The position numbers and the translations under genes are program-made. 9,743 nucleotides of DNA from Candidatus Shapirobacteria bacterium (GTDB lineage Bacteria; Patescibacteriota; Microgenomatia; UBA12405): assembly GCA_003542615.1 (NCBI GenBank), contig DPKG01000007.1, forward strand, positions 6,687-16,429, in the 5' to 3' direction. The notes under the pieces are model-generated. The model had not been told where the DNA came from and made no database searches. It saw nothing but the letters and a program-made list of their open reading frames with translations. Below are positions 1 to 6,006 of this stretch, piece by piece (positions within the stretch are counted from its first letter, which is position 1; each line of letters opens with the position of its first letter).

Positions 1-2546
1 TTGCTATATCCGCAATAAGCGTTTGAACATTTAAAACAACCTTCTTCCGCATACAACGGCGACCCGCAATCCGGACAAGACGAAAACTTACTTTCTGCTA
101 CCGCAATCTCTGTCCTGATTTCCGCCAATGCTGTCTGTACCGGTGCAGTTTGTATCGGCACATCGCTATGTGTCCTCTCCTGGGCATTAGAAAACAAATC
201 CAATTGTTCACCCCTTGACACTTCCAACAAAGATTTTCCAACCGCATCAAACATACTCAAAATCGTCCCCGTCCCAAATCCTACTTTTTGTCCGCAAAAT
301 ATTCCCACCAACTCAGACGCCACCTCCTCCAATGTCGCTCCGTACTTTAACGACAAAGATGCCAATCTCCCTGTCACTTCAGCCGCTCCTGTCATGTAGC
401 CGCCCGATTTCCCCAAATTAACAAACACCTCCACCGGACCGTCCCCCGCTTCAAAAAATACCGATGTATACACCTTTCCCATATCACAGGGTTTCCGCAC
501 CCTCACTCCTCTGGCTGCTTCCGGTGTTGCTTTCTTTTTGGGTTTCTCATTTTTCAACATCATTAACATTTCTTCTCTTGTCAATTCCGATTTTCCATTA
601 TTTTTTTCTTTAACCGGCGCAATTACTTCTTTTTCTCTCGACCCGGATCTATAAATAGTAATCCCTTTCGTCCCCAAACTATACGCCAACCTATATGCAT
701 CTCTGACATTCTCCACACTGGCCTCTTTAGGAAAATTAATGGTTTTGGAAACAGCATTATCTATATATTCCTGAAAAGCCGCTTGAATTTTTACATGCCA
801 TTCCGGTTCAATTTCCAAAGCCGTCCGATATATATTTTTGACATCATCGGGTAATTCCGTAATCCCTTCCAATTTTCCCCCATTTTTAACAACCTTATCC
901 ATCAACTCATCGCTATACAAACCCCGTTTCTCCAAATCCTCCTTAAACACCGGATTCATCAAATACAAAGTCTTGCCCTCTACCGTATTTTTTTGATAAC
1001 CCAATGAAAACACCGGCTCAATTCCGCTACTGGAATCAGCTATCATCGAAATCGTTCCTGTCGGAGCAATTGTCGTCAAAGCCATATTTCTCGGACGATA
1101 ATCTGTCCCTGCATATACCGATATATTCCAGGCATCGAAAACACCCCTTTTTTTGGCCAAATCTACCGTTGCCCCCCGGGCACACCCGTCGATAAACTTC
1201 ATCACTTTTTTGGCCCAAGCCACTCCCTCATCCGAATCATATCGGACTCCCAACTTAAACAACATATCTGCAAAACCCATTACTCCCAAACCGATTCTTC
1301 TGGTTTTCGTTACCATCTCTCTGATTTCATCCACCGGAAATTCATTAATTTCTACTACATTATCCAAAAAATGAATCGATTCTCTAACTACCCTCTCAAG
1401 CTCTCGCCAATCCAAATCCAATTTATCCTGAGCTTGTCGAAGGACAAACTTTGCCAAATTTATCGATCCCAAATTACATGCGTCATAAGGCAAAAGCGGC
1501 TGTTCTCCACAGGGATTTGTCGCTTCAATTCTTCCCAATTTTGGTACCGGATTTGATTTTTCATCATTCATCCGATCAATAAAAACCAAACCCGGATCAC
1601 CATATTGCCAAGCCAATCTGGTTACCAAATTAAACACTTTATATGCATTTAATTTTCCCATCACTTCCCCGTTTCTTGGATTAATCAACTCATATCCCTC
1701 ACCCTCATCAACCTGCTTTGCCGATGCCCAAGCATAAAGTTTTTTAACCCCTTCTTCAATTTGTCTTAATCTGGCATCAACATCTCTGTTTGCTTCTGCT
1801 GCTCTGATTTCCTCTACCACTTCCTCCGGAATTGCATCATTCTCACAAAATTTCTTGTCTTCATCAATCTTATTCATAAACTCATTGGTCACCGCCAAAG
1901 AAATATTGAAATTTGTCAAACAATATTCATCCAATTTAACTACCGCAAATCTCAACACATCCGGATGATCCACCGCCAACATCCCCATATTTGCCCCTCG
2001 TCTGACTCCGCCTTGTTTTATCTGAGATGTCACATCATTGTAGGCTTGCATAAAACTTATCGGGCCCACTGTTGTCCCTCCGCTGGTCTTTATGTAATCA
2101 CCATAAGGCCTGAGTCGGGAAAAAGAAAACCCGGTCCCTCCACCTGATTTATGAATCAGCGCCATATCCGACATTGTCTTTAATATTCCCTTCATTGAAT
2201 CCTCTATTGGCAATACAAAACAAGCAGACAACTGTTGATGTTCTTTTCCGGCATTAACCAAACAGGGAGTGTTTGGAAAAAATTTTTGCTCCGCCATAAG
2301 GTTGTAAAATACCCAAGCCTTATCCTCATCAAACCCAACATCTTGTTTCCCGTTTCTGGCCCTAAATTTTTCATCACCTTTTGCCACCGAAACTGCCACC
2401 CTCCAAAAAATATCCTTTACTTTTTCGATAGTCTTCCCCTCCTCATTCTTCATGGCATATCTGGTTTCCGCAATATAAGTCGCATTATCCGAAAGTGTCG
2501 GATTCATCAATTCAATTTTTTTACTCTCTTTTAATGTTTTTTCCAT
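1..2546 (-). CDS. nrdJ: Adenosylcobalamin-dependent (class II) ribonucleoside-diphosphate reductase, C-terminal end cut by the window edge
   Basis: Reduces ribonucleotides to deoxyribonucleotides in the cytoplasm, using a cobalamin-generated thiyl radical. The frame is open for 848 codons from ATG at 2546 to base 1. Visible signatures are the first redox Cys in SACFVL (C109), a glycine-rich KSGGGTGFSFS loop, the radical-Cys motif NPCGEQPLLPYDACNLGS (C346, with C357), and APTGTISMIADSSSGIEP. The C-terminal zinc-type tail has CPDCG, EEGCFKC and finally CGYSK at the edge. NrdJ proteins usually end at about this point, so probably only a few residues are missing. It starts 10 bp after the nrdR stop with no Shine-Dalgarno sequence, which suggests co-transcription and NrdR control. 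A REP-like palindrome is read in frame at about residues 368-374. The enzyme needs B12; nothing here shows how it is obtained. Confidence 0.95.
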   Translation of the reverse strand, partial: MEKTLKESKKIELMNPTLSDNATYIAETRYAMKNEEGKTIEKVKDIFWRVAVSVAKGDEKFRARNGKQDVGFDEDKAWVFYNLMAEQKFFPNTPCLVNAGKEHQQLSACFVLPIEDSMKGILKTMSDMALIHKSGGGTGFSFSRLRPYGDYIKTSGGTTVGPISFMQAYNDVTSQIKQGGVRRGANMGMLAVDHPDVLRFAVVKLDEYCLTNFNISLAVTNEFMNKIDEDKKFCENDAIPEEVVEEIRAAEANRDVDARLRQIEEGVKKLYAWASAKQVDEGEGYELINPRNGEVMGKLNAYKVFNLVTRLAWQYGDPGLVFIDRMNDEKSNPVPKLGRIEATNPCGEQPLLPYDACNLGSINLAKFVLRQAQDKLDLDWRELERVVRESIHFLDNVVEINEFPVDEIREMVTKTRRIGLGVMGFADMLFKLGVRYDSDEGVAWAKKVMKFIDGCARGATVDLAKKRGVFDAWNISVYAGTDYRPRNMALTTIAPTGTISMIADSSSGIEPVFSLGYQKNTVEGKTLYLMNPVFKEDLEKRGLYSDELMDKVVKNGGKLEGITELPDDVKNIYRTALEIEPEWHVKIQAAFQEYIDNAVSKTINFPKEASVENVRDAYRLAYSLGTKGITIYRSGSREKEVIAPVKEKNNGKSELTREEMLMMLKNEKPKKKATPEAARGVRVRKPCDMGKVYTSVFFEAGDGPVEVFVNLGKSGGYMTGAAEVTGRLASLSLKYGATLEEVASELVGIFCGQKVGFGTGTILSMFDAVGKSLLEVSRGEQLDLFSNAQERTHSDVPIQTAPVQTALAEIRTEIAVAESKFSSCPDCGSPLYAEEGCFKCSNAYCGYS
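1426..1444. repeat. REP-like imperfect palindrome inside nrdJ
   Basis: The sequence TCCTGAGCTTGTCGAAGGA is an imperfect palindrome with TCCT/AGGA ends, extended by near-matching TTT and AAA flanks. From memory, this string and its complement recur as short dispersed repeats in many bacterial genomes, including CPR assemblies. I could not search for it. On the minus strand it is read in frame as part of FVLRQAQDK (residues 367-375), where most NrdJ proteins have a short variable linker between the NLGSINLAKFV and DW segments. Confidence 0.6.
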
Positions 2547-2556
2547 TAATTATTTT

Positions 2557-3039
2557 TTAATTTTTAAGTCTCACTTTTTTCAAAGAAGGATTTGCTGTCA
2601 TTTTTAAATTTTTAATAATTTTTTCAAAATCTCCTACATTTTTTACATCCAAATACACTGTGGCAAATCTGATATAAGCCACCTGATCAATATTTTTCAA
2701 TTTGTCCATTACCATCAGTCCGATTTCTCTCGACGGTATTTCCACACTTTTCCAATTTAACAATTTCATTTCAATCTCATCAATCAATTTGGATCTCTCA
2801 TCTTTGGTCAACTTCCAACAGGCTTTCTCAAAACACTTTTCTAATTTTTCCCGGTTATAGTCCTGCACCCGACCGTCTTTTTTGATAATTTTCAATTCTA
2901 TATTCCCCACTCTTTCATAAGTCGTGAATCTCTTTTTGCACTTTAGACACTCCCTCCTTCTTCTAGTCGCCTTGCCGTCTTCCGAATCCCGGCTTTCCAA
3001 AACATTACTTTCATCAAAAGCACAATAAGGACAAAGCAT
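2557..3039 (-). CDS. nrdR: Transcriptional repressor NrdR
   Basis: A 160-residue NrdR, the nucleotide-sensing repressor of ribonucleotide reductase genes. An N-terminal zinc ribbon uses C3, C6, C31 and C34, followed by the family signature RRRRECLKCKKRFTTYER (residues 26-43). An ATP-cone of about residues 46-136 contains KKDGRVQDYNREKL and VAYIRFATVYLDV, and binds ATP or dATP to set DNA-binding activity. Length and motif order match the family. It lies 10 bp upstream of nrdJ in an apparent operon. Two NrdR boxes around the upstream promoter suggest that it represses both its own gene and nrdJ. The start at 3039 places the first zinc-ribbon Cys at residue 3, as is normal for NrdR. Confidence 0.97.
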   Translation of the reverse strand: MLCPYCAFDESNVLESRDSEDGKATRRRRECLKCKKRFTTYERVGNIELKIIKKDGRVQDYNREKLEKCFEKACWKLTKDERSKLIDEIEMKLLNWKSVEIPSREIGLMVMDKLKNIDQVAYIRFATVYLDVKNVGDFEKIIKNLKMTANPSLKKVRLKN

Positions 3040-3048
3040 ATTTATGTC

Positions 3049-3069
3049 ATGCTGAGTTTATTTCAGCAT
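3049..3069. repeat. Perfect 7-bp inverted repeat in the nrdR leader, REP-like
   Basis: Arms ATGCTGA and TCAGCAT flank a 7-nt loop. The repeat ends about 10 bp before the nrdR start codon, so it would form a hairpin in the predicted nrdR mRNA leader. Its wider context (GTCATGCTGA, then TTTCAGCAT) resembles a palindromic dispersed repeat I recall from many bacterial genomes. It has no U-tract on the minus strand, so it does not look like a terminator. Confidence 0.55.
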
Positions 3070-3098
3070 TTATCGTTAAATCTTTAACTTTTTAAATT

Positions 3099-3114
3099 AC
3101 ACTAATCCTAGTGT
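3099..3114. promoter_or_regulatory. NrdR box 1 (perfect)
   Basis: ACACTAATCCTAGTGT is a 16-bp inverted repeat with perfect 6-bp arms (ACACTA/TAGTGT). It matches the known NrdR-box pattern of an ACAC..GTGT palindrome. It lies just downstream of the predicted transcription start of nrdR (about 3117), where bound repressor would block RNA polymerase. Confidence 0.85.
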
Positions 3115-3123
3115 ATATCCACC

Positions 3124-3153
3124 ATCATACCCACCACCCTTAGTGTCCGTCAA
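3124..3153 (-). promoter_or_regulatory. nrdR-nrdJ promoter
   Basis: On the minus strand, -35 TTGACG (3153-3148) is followed by an 18-bp spacer and -10 TATGAT (3129-3124). Each hexamer has five of six consensus bases. Transcription would start near 3117, giving a leader of about 78 nt. One NrdR box fills the spacer and the other covers the start region, so repression by occlusion is likely. Confidence 0.8.
3131..3146. promoter_or_regulatory. NrdR box 2 (degenerate half)
   Basis: Read on the minus strand this is ACACTAAGGGTGGTGG. Its first six bases equal those of box 1 and the other arm is degenerate. It begins exactly 32 bp from box 1, with a 16-bp linker, which is the three-turn tandem spacing known for NrdR box pairs. 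It lies in the spacer between -35 and -10. Confidence 0.72.
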
Positions 3154-3310
3154 CTAGAAATTAATATCTCAATGACCATCAAATCCCATTCTTGCGGAGA
3201 TTTCCAAATGAACAATTTATTTACTCTAAATCGATCTTAAAACCCCAACTCCATTACTCACTTGCTCGATTTTTTATATATCCAAAATATAGCATATAAA
3301 CTCACATTTC
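3154..3310. other. Intergenic region between nrdR and the 138-residue gene
   Basis: The gap between the two divergent genes is 286 bp (3040-3325) and includes the nrdR control region. This remaining stretch is AT-rich, especially at 3271-3300. It holds a possible 22-codon ORF (ATG at 3172, TAA at 3238) with no supporting evidence. I see no tRNA, terminator or longer gene in it. Confidence 0.5.
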
Positions 3311-3319
3311 TGATATTAT
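3311..3319 (+). promoter_or_regulatory. Extended -10 promoter, leaderless spacing
   Basis: TGATATTAT is an extended -10 (TGn plus TATTAT). The hexamer ends 6 bases before the ATG at 3326, so transcription would begin at or next to the start codon. I see no good -35. Confidence 0.5.
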
Positions 3320-3325
3320 TAACAA

Positions 3326-3742
3326 ATGACCAATACTGAAACAATCATACCTCCAATTATTGATACAACTTCTGAATCCGATCCCAGAATCAATCGAATT
3401 ACCAACAATCTTGTTTCCGGTATGATATTCGCTCTGAGAAATCCACCCGTTGATCAAACTCCGGCTATTGATCATTTAAAAGAAGTTTTTATTCAGCAAA
3501 GCCAGGGTGTAGAAATGTCTGAAATTTTTCAACAACTATCCCTTCTACAAAAAAGCATCCTCACTCAACAAATTGAAGCCCTGACTTCCTTAGAAGAACA
3601 ACTTTTAGATAATTCTTTCCAACCGGCGGCCACCACTCAATCTATCAGCAGCCACTCCCGTCTCGTCGAAATCACGACTCCCAGACTTCAAGCCATTACC
3701 GCCTGCCGGGCTCTCGTAAGAAGCCTTACTCCCACCCAATAG
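3326..3742 (+). CDS. Uncharacterised 138-residue protein upstream of secE
   Basis: I do not recognise this family. It is a soluble protein with no signal peptide or membrane segment. The N-terminal 20 residues are Thr-, Pro- and Ile-rich and probably flexible. Residues 23-38 and about 47-98 look helical; the second stretch is Gln-, Leu- and Glu-rich (FQQLSLLQKSILTQQIEAL) and could form a coiled coil. A shorter helix-prone segment follows at 118-134. It has a single Cys (C127) and no obvious catalytic motif. Support for a real gene is an extended -10 six bases before the ATG, codon use like the neighbouring plus-strand genes, and tight packing (34 bp) before secE. It may be transcribed with or separately from secE. 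The function is unknown, and its position does not prove a role in secretion or transcription. Confidence 0.7.
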   Translation: MTNTETIIPPIIDTTSESDPRINRITNNLVSGMIFALRNPPVDQTPAIDHLKEVFIQQSQGVEMSEIFQQLSLLQKSILTQQIEALTSLEEQLLDNSFQPAATTQSISSHSRLVEITTPRLQAITACRALVRSLTPTQ

Positions 3743-3761
3743 CAAAATTGTTCAATATTTT

Positions 3762-3770
3762 TGCTAAAAT
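3762..3770 (+). promoter_or_regulatory. Extended -10 promoter of secE-nusG, leaderless spacing
   Basis: TGCTAAAAT (TGn plus TAAAAT) ends 6 bases before the secE ATG. An inverted repeat with 7-bp arms, AGCAAAA (3741-3747) and TTTTGCT (3759-3765), overlaps it and also the stop codon of the preceding gene. It could be an operator or a weak terminator. Confidence 0.55.
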
Positions 3771-3776
3771 ACCCTC

Positions 3777-4058
3777 ATGCATAAAATCCTTACCTATCTT
3801 TCTGAGGTCAAAACCGAACTTAAAAATATTTCCTGGCCAAACAAAGACACTTTAATTCAGCTCACAGTTGTGGTAATATTCATCTCCGTTGCAATTTCGG
3901 CAATTCTTGGAGGTGCTGATTATCTTTTAACCAGATCATTTGCCTTCATTACTTCCACCAAAAGCAACCAAGTCCAACAAATTATCGAACCCGAACCAAT
4001 CCAGATAAATCCATCTATTATGCCGACAATACCCTTACCGACAAATGTTAAAAAATAA
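3777..4058 (+). CDS. secE: Preprotein translocase subunit SecE
   Basis: SecE is the small membrane subunit of the SecYEG protein-export channel. The family core is intact: an amphipathic helix with ELKNISWPNKDTLIQLT (residues 14-30), carrying the conserved WP pair at 20-21, then one transmembrane helix at about 26-52 (VVVIFISVAISAILGGADYL). At 93 residues it is of the short single-span type. About 35 residues follow the membrane helix, ending in a Pro- and Ile-rich tail (about 70-90) that is longer than usual; on the standard topology I would place it outside the membrane, but this is inferred. It precedes nusG by 3 bp, the classic secE-nusG pairing. Confidence 0.93.
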   Translation: MHKILTYLSEVKTELKNISWPNKDTLIQLTVVVIFISVAISAILGGADYLLTRSFAFITSTKSNQVQQIIEPEPIQINPSIMPTIPLPTNVKK

Positions 4059-4061
4059 ATT

Positions 4062-4667
4062 ATGGTCAAAAAACTAATCAAATCCAAAAAGAAAAATAAA
4101 AAACAATTTATTTTTCAACTCTCTCCCCTATCAGCCACCATCGATGCTGGTTGGTATGTTATCAACACTTATTCCGGTCACGAATACAAAGTCATCGAAG
4201 CTCTCAAAACCAGAATCAAAACCATGGGCCTAGAAGATCAGATTTTTCAGGCCATTGTCCCGATTCAATCCAAAATGGTCATCCGTCGTGGTAAAAAAAT
4301 CAAAACTCAGGAAAAAACCCTCCCCGGTTATGTCATTATCCAAATGACCGTCACCGACGATTCCTGGATCACCGTCCGCACTACTCCCGGAGTTACCGGT
4401 TTTATCGGTATCGACAACAAACCCTCTCCCATCTCCCAAAAAGAAGTTGATCATATTATCAAAGAAATCGAAGAGGACAAACCCAAATATCAGGCTCCTT
4501 TCACCATCGGAGAAGTTGTCAAAATCACTTCCGGTCCTTTTGCTGATTTTATCGGCACCATCGACACCATCGACCAGGAAAAAGGTAAAGTTAGAGTTTT
4601 CGTCTCTTTCTTCGAACGCGAAACCCCCGTCGAAGTCGATTTTCTCCAAATCAGCAAAGAACTTTAG
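4062..4667 (+). CDS. nusG: Transcription termination/antitermination factor NusG
   Basis: NusG binds the RNA polymerase clamp to raise processivity, and links transcription to Rho or the ribosome. At 201 residues it has the normal two-domain layout. A Lys-rich N-terminal extension (1-28) leads into the NGN domain (about 29-130), with GWYVINTYSGHEYKV, the LPGYVIIQM strand and TPGVTGFIG. The KOW domain (about 148-201) has FTIGEVVKITSGPFADFIGT and a typical end, VEVDFLQIS. It starts 3 bp after secE with no Shine-Dalgarno sequence, so it is probably translated from the secE transcript. Its stop codon abuts the rplK promoter. The basic N-terminal extension is the only departure from the usual form. 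Confidence 0.96.
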   Translation: MVKKLIKSKKKNKKQFIFQLSPLSATIDAGWYVINTYSGHEYKVIEALKTRIKTMGLEDQIFQAIVPIQSKMVIRRGKKIKTQEKTLPGYVIIQMTVTDDSWITVRTTPGVTGFIGIDNKPSPISQKEVDHIIKEIEEDKPKYQAPFTIGEVVKITSGPFADFIGTIDTIDQEKGKVRVFVSFFERETPVEVDFLQISKEL

Positions 4668-4676
4668 TGTTATAAT
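4668..4676 (+). promoter_or_regulatory. Extended -10 promoter of rplK-rplA
   Basis: TGTTATAAT is a perfect extended -10 (TGn plus TATAAT), overlapping the end of nusG by a base or starting just after it. Transcription would start near 4683, leaving a leader of about 64 nt before rplK. No clear -35 is present, as expected for an extended -10. Confidence 0.75.
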
Positions 4677-4686
4677 ACCTCTACTC

Positions 4687-4723
4687 TTTCCTATGGCCGG
4701 GCAACCGGGCTTCACTTAGGAAA
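4687..4723 (+). promoter_or_regulatory. Structured leader RNA of rplK-rplA, candidate autoregulatory site
   Basis: A 7-bp outer stem (TTTCCTA 4687-4693 with TAGGAAA 4717-4723) encloses an inner 4-bp CCGG/CCGG stem (4697-4700 and 4705-4708) closed by a GCAA tetraloop of the GNRA type. Between them is an asymmetric internal loop, TGG on the 5' side and GCTTCACT on the 3' side. In E. coli the L11 operon is repressed by L1 binding its leader, and L1 targets are two helices joined by an asymmetric loop. The sequence here does not clearly match the L1 consensus I remember. The stem is followed by AUUUUU, so attenuation is an alternative. Confidence 0.55.
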
Positions 4724-4746
4724 TTTTTAAAAAAATTTCAAAAATT

Positions 4747-5172
4747 ATGGCAAAAAAAATAAAAATAGTTGTTAAATTGGCAATTATGGCCGGCTCCGCC
4801 AATCCTGCACCTCCCGTCGGTACCGCTCTCGGCCCTCACGGTATCAAAATCATGGATTTTTGTAACGAATTCAACGAAAAAACCAAAGACATGAAAGGAT
4901 CTCTCATTCCTTCTGTCATCACTATCTACGAAGACCGTTCCTTTGATTTCTTTCTCAAAAAACCTCCGGTTTCCGACATGATCAAAAAAGCCACCGGTAT
5001 TGAAAAAGGAAGCGGCACCACCGGCCGTGAAAAAATCGCCAAAATCACCGACGCCCAAATCACCAAAATTGCCCAAGACAAAATGGATGATTTAAATACC
5101 AAGGACCTTGAAGCTGCCAAAAGAATGGTCATCGGCACCGCCAAAAGTATGGGTCTTGAAATCACCAAGTAA
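4747..5172 (+). CDS. rplK: 50S ribosomal protein L11
   Basis: L11 forms the base of the GTPase-associated stalk of the large subunit, binding 23S rRNA near the site where elongation factors act. The 141 residues equal the usual length. The N-terminal domain carries ANPAPPVGTALGPHGIKIMDFC (from residue 18), the hallmark proline-rich segment. The C-terminal RNA-binding domain includes KKPPVSDMIKKATGIEKGSG, the linker TTGREKIAKIT and AAKRMVIGTAKSMGLE. The ATG at 4747 puts MAKKIK at the N-terminus, as is typical. It is the first gene of an rplK-rplA unit with its own promoter and a structured leader, unlike its neighbours, which appear leaderless. There is no Shine-Dalgarno sequence; the bases before the ATG are A- and T-rich. 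Confidence 0.97.
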   Translation: MAKKIKIVVKLAIMAGSANPAPPVGTALGPHGIKIMDFCNEFNEKTKDMKGSLIPSVITIYEDRSFDFFLKKPPVSDMIKKATGIEKGSGTTGREKIAKITDAQITKIAQDKMDDLNTKDLEAAKRMVIGTAKSMGLEITK

Positions 5173-5204
5173 TACATTATTTTTTTATATAAATTAAATC
5201 CAAA

Positions 5205-5963
5205 ATGAGCAAAACCACCAAAAAATCAAAAGTGGAAGAGTCAGCCCTAGAGACTACTCGCCAGGCTCAGAATGAAATCCAACCGGAAGCCATTACTGAA
5301 CCAGTTACTACCGAAGAAATCGACGAAAAAGACGCCAAATCTGAAGTCGAATCAAAAACCCCCAAAAAGACCAAAACCCGGGGAAAAAAATATTTGGCCG
5401 CCAAAAAGAAAATCGACCATGATAAATTTTATCCCATTAAAAAGGCAGTCGAACTGGTCAAACAAACATCTTTTTCCAAATTCGAAGGTAAAATCGAAGC
5501 CCATATCAACACTTTTGATATCGGTACCGTCGGTGAAATCACCTTCCCCCATCTCGATCGTGGCAGCAAAAAAATTGTTGTCCTAAATGATGCCATTTTA
5601 AAAGACATTAAAGCCGGTACCATTGATTTTGATATTCTTATTGCCACTCCGGCCACCATGCCCAAACTTTTACCCTTTGCCCGTCTTTTGGGACCAAAAG
5701 GCCTTATGCCCAATCCCAAAAATGGTACCCTGACCGACAAACCGGAAGATGCCGTCAAAAAACTTTCAGTCGCCAAAACTATTTTAAAAACTGAAAAGAA
5801 ATCTGCCGTCGTCCACACCATCGTCGGTAAAACATCTCAAGAAGATCAGGAAATTATTGCCAATATAAATGAACTCATCAGGATCATCAAACCTGTCAAG
5901 ATCAAAAAATTGACAATTTGTGCCACCATGGGTCCCGGAATCAAAATCGACATAAATAGTTAA
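5205..5963 (+). CDS. rplA: 50S ribosomal protein L1 with N-terminal extension and reduced domain II
   Basis: L1 forms the mobile stalk that helps eject tRNA from the E site, and in many bacteria represses its own operon. Residues 59-252 align with the family: RGKKYLAAKKKID, FDILIATPATM, the signature LGPKGLMPNPKNGT (162-175), and the end TICATMGPGIKID. Two features are odd. Residues 1-57 are a low-complexity Lys/Glu/Thr extension with no alternative ATG before the core. Domain II is shortened: about 25 residues normally between the GKxxxVxVF-like strand and the xxDFDVxIATP strand are reduced to KIVVLNDAILKDIKAGTI. The core is about 194 residues, compared with about 225 in E. coli by my alignment from memory. 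It follows rplK by 32 bp with no Shine-Dalgarno sequence. rplJ and rplL do not follow. Confidence 0.95.
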   Translation: MSKTTKKSKVEESALETTRQAQNEIQPEAITEPVTTEEIDEKDAKSEVESKTPKKTKTRGKKYLAAKKKIDHDKFYPIKKAVELVKQTSFSKFEGKIEAHINTFDIGTVGEITFPHLDRGSKKIVVLNDAILKDIKAGTIDFDILIATPATMPKLLPFARLLGPKGLMPNPKNGTLTDKPEDAVKKLSVAKTILKTEKKSAVVHTIVGKTSQEDQEIIANINELIRIIKPVKIKKLTICATMGPGIKIDINS

Positions 5964-5971
5964 TTTGGATA

Positions 5972-6000
5972 TTGGCAAAACTGCCCCAATCTTCTACAAT
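5972..6000 (+). promoter_or_regulatory. Promoter of the small cysteine-rich ORF, leaderless spacing
   Basis: -35 TTGGCA (5972-5977), a 17-bp spacer and -10 TACAAT (5995-6000) lie just after rplA. The -10 ends 6 bases before the ATG at 6007. The same stretch contains an imperfect hairpin (ATTGG 5971-5975 with CCAAT 5986-5990). It could be a weak rplA terminator, but no U-tract follows. Confidence 0.6.
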
Positions 6001-6006
6001 TAAATA

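Noticed and set aside
215..2534. Several short plus-strand ORFs of 60-99 codons across the first 2.5 kb.
   Set aside because: All lie opposite the continuous nrdJ frame, which has clear family motifs throughout.
3052..3069. Tiny upstream ORFs on the minus strand in the nrdR leader (for example ATG CTG AAA TAA).
   Set aside because: They arise from the palindrome sequence, and there is no evidence that they are translated.
3172..3240. A 22-codon plus-strand ORF in the nrdR upstream region.
   Set aside because: It is too short, has a weakly placed -10 (4 bases before the ATG) and no recognisable motif.
4230..4715. A 161-codon minus-strand ORF opposite nusG.
   Set aside because: It is an antisense shadow of nusG; the low-complexity Asp/Gly/Phe composition reflects the complement of its codons.
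4738..5177. Minus-strand ORFs opposite rplK.
   Set aside because: They are mirror frames of L11, with composition typical of antisense translation.
5429..5821. A 130-codon minus-strand ORF opposite rplA.
   Set aside because: It lies wholly inside the well-supported L1 gene and has no family features.
5971..5994. Rho-independent terminator after rplA (ATTGG..CCAAT hairpin).
   Set aside because: The stem is weak and has a bulge, and CTTCTAC follows it instead of a U-tract. The same bases make a better promoter.
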